Source: Apodemus sylvaticus (Eukaryota > Chordata > Mammalia > Rodentia > Muridae). Taken from it: a DNA stretch of 64,000 nucleotides. Position numbers and translations under genes: made by a program. Of the stretch, positions 56,476-64,000 are shown one piece after another. The DNA lies in contig NC_067495.1 in NCBI RefSeq assembly GCF_947179515.1, forward strand, positions 141,063,702 to 141,127,701, given 5' to 3'. The notes below the pieces were generated by a model, which ran no database searches, was not told the DNA's origin, and worked only from the letters and a program-made list of their open reading frames with translations. Numbering within the stretch: the first letter of the stretch is position 1; the number at the start of each line of letters is the position of its first letter.

Positions 56476-56961
56476 ATGCGAATTGATCCTTCCTTGTCTC
56501 CTTGTACTAAGTTCAAATCCAAATTGATCAAGGACCTCCACATAAAGCCAGACACTCTGAAGCTAATAGAAAAGAAACTGGGGAAGACCCTTGAGGACAT
56601 TGTTACTGGGAGAAAGTTTCTGAACAGAACACCAATAGCGTATGCTCTAAGAGCAAGAATTGACAAATGGGACCTCATAAAATTACAGAGTTTCTGTAAG
56701 GCAAAGGACACCATCAAGAGACCAAATCGGCAACCAACAAATTGGGAAAAGATCTTTACCAATCCTACATATCCCTCAACAGAAGAGTGGATGCAAAAAA
56801 TGTGGTATATCTACACAATGGAGTACTATTCAGACATTAGAAACAATGAATTCATGAAATTCTTAGGCAAATGGATGGAGCTAGAGAACATCATACTAAG
56901 TGAGGTAACCCAGACTCAAAAGGTGAATCATGGTATGCACTCACTAATAAGTGGATATTAA
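56476..56961 (+). pseudogene. L1 ORF2 C-terminal remnant with internal deletion
   Basis: 161 open residues: LIEKKLGKTLEDI, RTPIAYALRARIDKWDL and NWEKIFTNPT, then directly YPSTEEWMQKMWYIYTMEYY, ending LISGY. The missing middle includes the cysteine-rich block. The deletion kept the frame. Confidence 0.87.
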
Positions 56962-57080
56962 CCTAGAAAACTGGAATACCCAAAACATAATCTACACATC
57001 AAATAACCTACAAGAAGAAAGGAAGAGTGGCCCCTTGTTCTGGAAAGACTCAGTGAAGCAGTATTCAGCAAAACAGAACG

Positions 57081-57126
57081 GGGAATTGGGAAGGGGTGGG
57101 TGGGAGGACAGGGGGAGGGAAGGGGG
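57081..57126 (+). promoter_or_regulatory. G-quadruplex-type motif in L1 3' UTR
   Basis: At least six G runs of three or more within 46 bases, nearly the same as 44021-44055. It lies in the 3' UTR of the innermost L1. Confidence 0.7.
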
Positions 57127-57398
57127 CTTATGGAACTTTCGGGGAGTGGGGGCACTAGAAAAGGGGAAATCATTTGAAATGTAAATAAAAAATATATCGA
57201 ATCAAAAAAATTTTTAAACAAAAAAACAAAACAAAACAAAAAACCAAAAAAAAAAAAAAAGAAAAAAAAAAAGGGAACAGGGTGATTGGAGAATGAGTAG
57301 AAAGAAGAGGGCCTATGGGACATATGGGGACGGGGGAGCTGAGAAAGGGGAAAGCATTTGGAATGTAAACAAAGAATTTAGAAAATAAATAAAAAATA

Positions 57399-57516
57399 GA
57401 TGTACAAATCTAACGCTTAATGAAAATAAATTATATATTTACTTTAAAACAATTGCTCTGTATTTGTATAATTTTACCACATATTAAAGGCAAAATGAAA
57501 ATCTTAATAGTGTTGG
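57399..57516 (+). other. Putative 3'-transduced segment
   Basis: After the L1 tail (A-rich to 57398) come 118 bases unlike any L1. They contain ATTAAA at 57483-57488, 29 bases before an A run at 57517-57524, followed at once by the 17-base target duplication. It lies within the duplicated target and so arrived with the insertion. Confidence 0.78.
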
Positions 57517-57522
57517 AAAAAA

Positions 57523-57539
57523 AAGGAAAGAGAACTTCA
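57523..57539. repeat. Target-site duplication (17 bp), right copy
   Basis: Identical to 53589-53605; host L1 ORF2 resumes here. Confidence 0.95.
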
Positions 57540-59774
57540 GAGCAATCTCCTTCATGAACATTGATGCAAAAATACTCAACAAAATTCTGGCAAACTGAAC
57601 CCAAGAATGCTTCAAAACTATAATTCACCACCATCAGATAGGCTTCATCCCAGGGATTCAGAGATGGTTCAACATACGGAAATCTATCAATGTGATCCAC
57701 TACATAAACAAACCCAAGGGAAAAAACATGGTCAATTCATTAGATGCTGAAAAGTCTTTTGAAAAAATCCAGCATCCTTCCTTGATAAAAGTCTCAGAGA
57801 GATTAGGAATCCAAGGCCCATACCTAAACATAATGAAAGCAATATACTGCAAACAGGTAGTCAACATCAAACTAAATGGAGAGAAACTTGAAGCAATCCC
57901 ACTAAAATTGGGGACCAGACAAGGTTGCCCACTCTCTCCCTATCTATTCAATATAGTACTAGAAGTCCTAGCCAGAGCAATTAGACAACAAAAAGACTTC
58001 AAAGGGATACAATTTGGAAAGGAAGAAGTCAAAATATCACTATTTGCAGATGATATGAAAGTATACTTAAAAGACCCCAAAACTTCCACCAGAGACCTCC
58101 TAAAGCTGATAAACAACCAGCAAAGTGGCTAGATATAATATTAAGTCAAACAAATCAGTAGCCTTCCTCTACTCAATGGATAAACAAGCTGAGAAAGAAA
58201 TTAGGGAAATGACACCCTTCACAATAGTCCCAAATAATATTTCACACCTTGGTGTGACTCTAATGAAGCAAGTGAAAGATCTGTATGACAAGAGCTTCAA
58301 GCCTCTGAAAAAAGAAATCTAAGATCTCAGAAGATGGAAAAATCTCCCATGCTCATGGATTGGCAGAATTAATATAATAAAAATAGCCATTTTGCAGAAA
58401 GCAATATAAAGATTTAATGCAATCCCCATCATATTCTCAAATCAATTCTTCATAGGTGTAGAAAGAGCAACTCATCTGGAATTAAAAAAAAAAAAAAAAA
58501 AAAACAGAGTAGCAAAAACTATTCTCCACAACAAAAGATCTCCCGGGGGAATCACCATCCCTTACCTCATGCTCTACAACAGAGCTATTGTGATAAAAAA
58601 AAAAAACTGTTTGGTATTGGTATGGACACAGGCAGGAAGATCAATGGAAAAGAATTGAAGACCCAGAAATGAACCCACACACATACAGTCACTTGATATA
58701 TGACTAAGGAGCTAAAAATAGCCAGTGGAAAAAAGACAGCATTTTTAACAAATGGTGCTGGAATATATGGAGGTCAGCATGCAGAAAAAGGCAAATCGAT
58801 CCATTCTTATCTCCTTATACTAAGATCAAGCCCAAGTGGATTAAGGACCTACACATAAAACCAGACACACTGAAGCTTATAGATGAGAAAGTGGGGAAGA
58901 TTCTTGAACACAGGGCCAGAGGGGGAAAGTTCCTTAATAGAACACCAATGGCTTATGCTCTAAGAACAAGAATCGACAAATGGGATCTCATGAAACTGCA
59001 AAGCTTCTGTAAGGCAAAGGACATTGTCAATAGGACAAAATGGCAACCAACAGATTGGGAAAAGTTCTTTACCAATCCTAAATCCAATAGAGAAATAATA
59101 TCCAATGTATACAAAGAACTTAAGAAATTAGTCCCCAGAGAATCAAATAATCGTTATTAAAAATGGGGTACAGAGCTGAACAGGTAATTCTCAACTGAGG
59201 AAACTCGAATGGCTCTATAGTACCTAAAGAAGTGTTCAACATACTTAGTTATCAGGGAAATGCAAATCAAAACAACACTGAGATTCCACCTCACACCAGT
59301 CAGAATGACTAAAATGAAATACTCAGGGGACAGCAGATGGTGGAGAGGATGTGGAGAAAGAGGAACACTTCTCCTTTTTTGGTGGTATTGCAATCTGATA
59401 AAACCACACTGGATATCAGTTTGGTGATTCCTCAGAAAATTAGACATAGTACTACCTGAGGACCCAGCTATACCACTCCTGGGCATATACCATAAGATGC
59501 TCCTGCATATAATAAGGGCACATGCTCCATTATGTTCAAAGCAGCCTTATTTATAATAGCCAGAAGCTGGAAAGAACCCAGATGTCCCTCAACAGGTGAA
59601 TGGATACATAATATGTGGTATATATACACAATGGACTATTATTCAGCTATTAAAAACTATGAATTAATGAAATTCTTTGGCAAATGGATGGAACTAGGAA
59701 GAGTCAACCTGAAAGAGGTAACACAATCACAAAAGAACACACATGGTATGCACTTACTTCTTAGTGGATGTTAG

Positions 59775-60515
59775 CCTAAAAGCTCAAAATAAACAAGTTA
59801 CAATTCAGAGACTATAGGAAGCTCAAGAAGAAAGAAGACGGAAGTGGGGGTGCTTTGGCTCCTCTAAGAAAGGGAACAAAATACTCACAGAAGCAATAAA
59901 GGTGATAAAGTGTGGAGCAAAGAGTGAAGTAAAGGCCACCCAGAGACTGCCCTACCTGGGGATTGATCCTATAGTCACCAAACACCTGACACTATTATGG
60001 ATGACAAGAAGTGCATACCAAAAGGAGCATGCCATGGTTGTATCCTGAGGAGCCCTGCCAGTGCCTTATACATACAGAGGCAGATGCTTGTAGGCAACCA
60101 TTGGTCTGGACATGGTGTCCCCAGTGGAGGACTTGCAGGGTGATCTGGAGGAGCGGAAGGGGTTTACAGCCTCATGGGAATAACAATGATGTAGGCCACC
60201 CAGATGCCTCAAGACTCCTAGGGACTAAAGCATCAACCAAGGGGTACATATGGTTCCAGCCAAAAGTGTGGCAGAAGAATGCCTTGTTGGGCATCAGTGG
60301 GAGGAGTGGTCCTTGGTCAGGAGAAGGCTTAATAGATGCCCCAACAAAGGGAAATCGAGGGGAGGAGTTGGGAGTGAGCCAGGTGGAAGGGCATATACTT
60401 GGAGGCAGGGGGTGGGAGGAGGGGTTGGTTGTTTTTGAGGAGGGGGGTAAACCTGGAATGTTTTTACCATTGAAATGTAATGAAGGATATATTCAATAAC
60501 AAACAAAACAAAACC
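59775..60515 (+). other. 3' UTR and tail of the full-length L1
   Basis: About 720 bases of old-type 3' UTR with a G-rich polypurine tract (60355-60450) and an A/C-rich tail (60498-60515). A 162-residue open frame at 60011-60499 lies in this UTR and is not supported as a gene. Confidence 0.8.
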
Positions 60516-60530
60516 AAAGTCTTCCAGGTT

Positions 60531-60596
60531 AAAAAGAAAAAAACAAAAACAAGTAACAACAACAACAACAGCAACAACAAAAAACAAAAACAAAAC
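60531..60596 (+). repeat. A-rich/(AAC)n expansion in old L1 ORF2
   Basis: About 66 bases of A runs and AAC units lie where L1 ORF2 has its lysine codons before GPDGF, the same site as the expansion at 11226-11286. Confidence 0.78.
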
Positions 60597-60750
60597 CAGT
60601 TCAAGATCAGATAGATTCAAAGCAGAATTCTATCAGACATTCAAAGAAACATTCATCCAGTCCTCCTTAAACTATTCAAAACAGAAAAGGAAGGAGTACT
60701 CACAAATATTTTCTATGAAGCCAGTAAAAGTTTAATATCAAAACTGGAGA

Positions 60751-63700
60751 ATTTAGGAAATGGAAATAATTTAAATGTCTTACTACTTATGCAGTGACTG
60801 TACACCTAACATATCCAGTAGTTATGACCCTCACTTGAGAGCCCACCTATCTCAAAAATTATGACCCACAACAATATATTTAAAATGCAAGAAAAATCTT
60901 TTGAAATATTTTCACTTTAAAGAATGAATATAGAAAGTACAAATATTTTAATACTTAAAATATGATTTCAGTATTGTACAATCTATATATGTCTCAAACA
61001 TAACAGGGCACCAATAAAACATGTATTATATATAAATAACCCAAATACAAAATTAATATATATATTAATTTTCAGATTTAAGAATTAAATAATTAAATGG
61101 AAAATAAAATATTTTGAAAAACTACTTGAACAAATATACCATTTAGCTCATCAATAAGTTGCTTCAAGTAAGAAAAATAATTGAAGTTTCACTCTGACAT
61201 ATCCAGTGATTTTTTATTCCTTTTTATTCATTCCTTGGAAAATGAAACATATTGTAGAATTCTTTTCAAAAATGTAAGTTAAAAGAAACGATTCTTAGAG
61301 AGTTATTAAACTCCTTGCAATAGTAAATATTATGATAATCAATTTGCAACCAACTTTCTATCATCTGAGTATTTTATCAGTACTAGTGGGAAAATGAAAC
61401 CTTAACTAGGAATTAAAAGATTTTGAAATATGCAGCTTAAAAATGTGGCCACATCTCAAGGTCAATCAATAAAATTATTAACAAGGCTTATTATATTATA
61501 GTGATCTCAATTGATATTCCATTTAAGTTTATATTTGGGGACTTTATTATGTGAGCTGTGATTTCTCATTATTTTAAGATCATAGTCATCATTGAAAACA
61601 TTTCGGAGAATCTCACAGTAGTACAAAAATGATATACAACCTTGAAATACTATACCATGCATTTTATCTTCTTATACAGATAGGATACTTCCAATAGAAG
61701 CTCTGCCAATGTATAGGTACATAGTAATCTAAATGTGAATTTAATTCTCTACTTTTTGTAAAATGTTTACAGTTCAAACACTGAGAATGAAAGATGATAG
61801 CGTTAATTAATGTCAACACCATATATGAAAATATGACTGTAGATGCATATTCAGAGTTACTGAAGATGAGCTTTCACAATCATATGCAGTGGTTCTGAAA
61901 TCACCAAAATTTGTTTTTGCCAAATATCAGGCTCAGAATAAAGTTCTGTGTTTTCTGTACACTGGAATTTAGCCCAATAGAATTCAAATGTCCCATAAAT
62001 AATTTGCATTGCCCACCAACTTTAAACTAAAGGTTAGTTATTAATTATCCCTAATTCTCGAAAACACTCCCATTAAGAAATGTTATATTATTTTTCAGAT
62101 TTTATTATGAAAGTCTCACAATATCACGGAATTTTGTTTTTAATGAAATTATAGTCATTAATTTCAAGCTCCAAAATGTTTATAGTACCAAAGTGATTGT
62201 TTTAATACTTTAAGAAAGCTCTCAACACAATATTAAGTTGAGATGATGGATAAAATATTATATTTAAAGAATTTTCATCATTTGTGCTTTTTGATAATCA
62301 CCCAAATACAAGATATATCTAGAGCTAGAAGAGTTGTACATCCTTGTCATGACTGCTCTGCTTAAGAAGGTTCTGGAAATGTTTATGAATATTTCATAGG
62401 AGCACAGATCTTAGAAATTCTAATTGGGAATATTATTTCTTAAAAGGCAGAGTATCAAAGGGAAATATTAGAGGTAGAAGAGGTTTTAGAGGCTGTTATA
62501 GAACATATTTGCCATTTATATTTCATCATCTTGGCCTATTAACTGAGGTGAACAAGACTGCTAATCATTCAGATAATAATTTATTCCCATTATATGTCTG
62601 ATATTTTACATGGTAATTAAAAGAAACCTGAATTATATATAAATAGAGTCACTGAGGAAGCATCTATCACAGTTTCTGTTGTGTAATTTTAAAATGTTTT
62701 GTATCTCAATAAGAGCAATATTTTCATCTTTTGTGATTATAATTCAGGTGTATTGTTCTTCAGTAGAGAAAAGTATTCCTTAAAGTAAATGAAAGAAAAA
62801 ACACAATAATGAGGTCATAATGGTGTTAATGCATATTTGTTTCAAAAATAGTATTTTATAAATACTAAGTTGTATCAAAATTGTTTTTCACTTTGTTCTT
62901 GTTCTTTCACTGTGTTTTGCTATTATTACAATAACTATATTCTTCCTCAATAATACTAGAATCAGTTTGGCCTCTATCCAAATAGCATTAAAACACTTCA
63001 CTTTTTCCTGAGAATTCCAACTTTCTAAATGTTACCTTAGGCTTTCTTTTAGACTCTAATTTACAAGTCAATTAATATTTCATATTGATTAAATCATCAG
63101 AAAATATCCTAGCTCCAAAATGGAAGTGTTGAACAATGGGTCGTCTCTAAAAAGGAAGACAATATAACTAGTGTATTCAATTTTTACTACAAAGCTTATC
63201 TTTACTATAATTCTAAATTATGTCCTGTATGTGAAAATAGAAACTTTAATATCATGATAAGAACATGTATGTATGCACGTATGTATACACATATACACAT
63301 AAACACATAAACATACACATAAACATAGAATTATAGAATGATAGAATTATAATACTTGACTTGAAGTAATACAAAGTTATTGTAATGAAGCACTATAACA
63401 CTTTCACTAAAATAGAGCATTATCACAGAATAGGGAACTCAGAATTAAATTCAAGCTGGCAAAAAGTTGGGAACATTCTGATAACAACATAAAATTTTAG
63501 TTAGACAGGAAGTATAAAGTGAAGTTATCTATTGTAAAAAACAGTGACTACAGCTGATAATATTTTGTCTTCTTGAAAATAATTAAGAGAATAGATTTCA
63601 AGTGTTTCTCATAAAATTGAAAACTATACTAGATAATGTTACGTGTTATTGAGGCCAATATAATTATTCTTCCAAAGGGCACATATTTTGAAGCATGCTC

Positions 63701-64000
63701 TTTTACATAAGAGATGATCAAATGTTTAACAGTTAATATGAGTAAATAAAAAGAAGTACAATGAGATATTCTCTTTGAATCTAGAATCTAAACCATTTAT
63801 TATAAACACATGAGAAGTTTTGAATAATGAAATACTTCTCAGAATACTTTTGCTCCTGCCTTAGAACAAAGCTGGATGTATTTAGCTGAGGAAGAGAATG
63901 CTAGATATTCTCCAGACTCATGTATAAAACAAGGTATCAATTAAAATAGCAATTGATAATGACCAAAGAAACTGACAAAATTTAAAGATGGTAGGTAGAG
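60751..64000. other. Unassigned AT-rich stretch to the right edge
   Basis: No gene, SINE, L1 or LTR text recognised in about 3.2 kb. A weak CATA-rich patch lies at 63265-63330. This is the longest such interval in the window. Confidence 0.5.

Larger units (their letters stand above)
54753..57268 (+). mobile_element. Innermost twin-primed L1 with internal deletion
   Basis: 54753-56234 is reverse ORF2 and 56235-57268 is forward ORF2, 3' UTR and an A-rich tail. The host 3' UTR text stops at 54752 and resumes at 57269; both edges carry aaaagggaa (54744-54752 and 57269-57277). Inverted and forward parts are separated in RNA order by about 200 lost bases. A second deletion near 56770 joins FTNPT directly to YPSTEEW, about 500 bases fewer than in the sibling at 43200-43710. 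Confidence 0.9.
53606..57522 (+). mobile_element. Twin-primed L1 with probable 3' transduction, itself interrupted
   Basis: 53606-54373 is reverse ORF2. 54374-54752 is forward ORF2 tail and 3' UTR, continuing after a nested L1 at 57269-57398. Then come about 118 non-L1 bases and a short A run before the 17-base target duplication. In RNA order the inverted part ends near YPEDSPVC and the forward part starts near MFIAALL, about 30 bases apart. The extra 3' sequence with an ATTAAA signal suggests read-through of the L1 polyadenylation site. Confidence 0.88.
52030..59774 (+). pseudogene. L1 ORF2 (endonuclease, RT, cysteine-rich C-terminus), broken and split
   Basis: Part 1 (52030-53605): an NGLISSIKRHRLMDW start, endonuclease GDFN at 52454 and SDHHS at about 52709, then GPD.F codons near 53430. 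Part 2 (57523-59774): RT blocks IGFIPGIQRWFN (about 57640), LDAEKSFEKIQHP (57735), SGTRQGCPLSPYLFNIVLEVLARAIRQ-like text with L for S at 57905, FADD at 58044, then a cysteine-rich C-terminal region and MWYIYTMDYYSAI. It ends LLSGC at 59774. The 3.9-kb insertion at 53606-57522 and several frameshifts disable it. A run of about 18 A at 58486 is an additional lesion. Confidence 0.86.
50387..60515 (+). mobile_element. Full-length but inactive L1, forward strand, interrupted by a nested insertion
   Basis: Parts 50387-53605 and 57523-60515 (about 6.2 kb together) hold a 5' UTR, ORF1, ORF2, a G-rich 3' UTR and an A-rich tail. The ends are set by a 12-base duplication (50375-50386 and 60516-60527). 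It is the only L1 in the window with both ends present. ORF1 and ORF2 carry many stops and frameshifts. A 3.9-kb composite insertion with a perfect 17-base duplication occupies 53606-57522. Confidence 0.87.
49955..60750 (+). mobile_element. Old L1 ORF2 fragment, split by a full-length L1
   Basis: The left part 49955-50386 has degraded ORF2 up to the codons AIKSLS. The right part, 60528-60750, continues after an A-rich expansion with GPDGFSAEFYQ-like text (gattcaaagcagaattctat). The two parts are consecutive in L1 ORF2, showing that 50387-60515 was inserted between them. Confidence 0.72.

Noticed and set aside
60011..60499. 162-residue open frame, forward
   Set aside because: It falls wholly within an L1 3' UTR (G-rich region) and has no recognisable domain.

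Overview
The window is gene-free, AT-rich rodent DNA built almost entirely of transposable elements. I see no intact host gene, no tRNA or rRNA gene and no CRISPR array. The SINEs (B1, B2, a likely B4), the L1 3' UTR types (including the old Lx type) and an MT-family MaLR element point to a murid, most likely Mus. The chromosome cannot be told from sequence alone; the L1 density would suit a gene-poor, L1-rich region. Family names come from recognition by eye, not from a database run.

Layout. 1-825: reverse-strand 5' end of an L1 (ORF1 start plus two promoter monomers), abutting a forward L1 3' end (826-8512). That L1 is split by a degraded gammaretrovirus-like provirus on the minus strand (1649-8013; two LTRs, tRNA-Gly-type primer site, gag/PR/RNase H/IN remnants, no RT, no env). 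8551-12295: reverse L1 with a perfect 20-bp target duplication. 12.6-16.3 kb: B1, old Lx tail, reverse L1 tail, microsatellites. 16318-25005: a forward L1 interrupted by a twin-primed (inverted) L1 at 18512-21530 and by a complete MaLR element at 22194-24163. 25-28.9 kb: mostly unique, with a B1 and an old L1 tail.

28.9-37.1 kb: nested reverse L1s, one carrying a 198-bp fold-back copy of itself and a solo class II LTR. They lie next to the 5' end of an older L1 with seven promoter monomers (35436-37140). 37.1-40.9 kb: mostly unrecognised DNA with ancient L1 scraps. 40.9-45.6 kb: possible class II ERV remains split by a twin-primed L1 (41261-44146). 47.6-50.4 kb: ancient L1 and Lx pieces and simple repeats.

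49.95-60.75 kb is a four-level nest: an old L1 ORF2 is split by a full-length but dead L1 (50387-60515). That L1 is split by a twin-primed L1 that appears to carry a 3' transduction (53606-57522), which is itself split by another twin-primed L1 (54753-57268). 60.75-64 kb shows nothing recognisable.

The genes do not form a working system: every L1 ORF1/ORF2 and retroviral ORF is truncated, frameshifted or interrupted. The value of the window is its record of insertion mechanics: target duplications, twin priming, a probable reverse-transcriptase template switch, a transduction and an odd LTR terminus.
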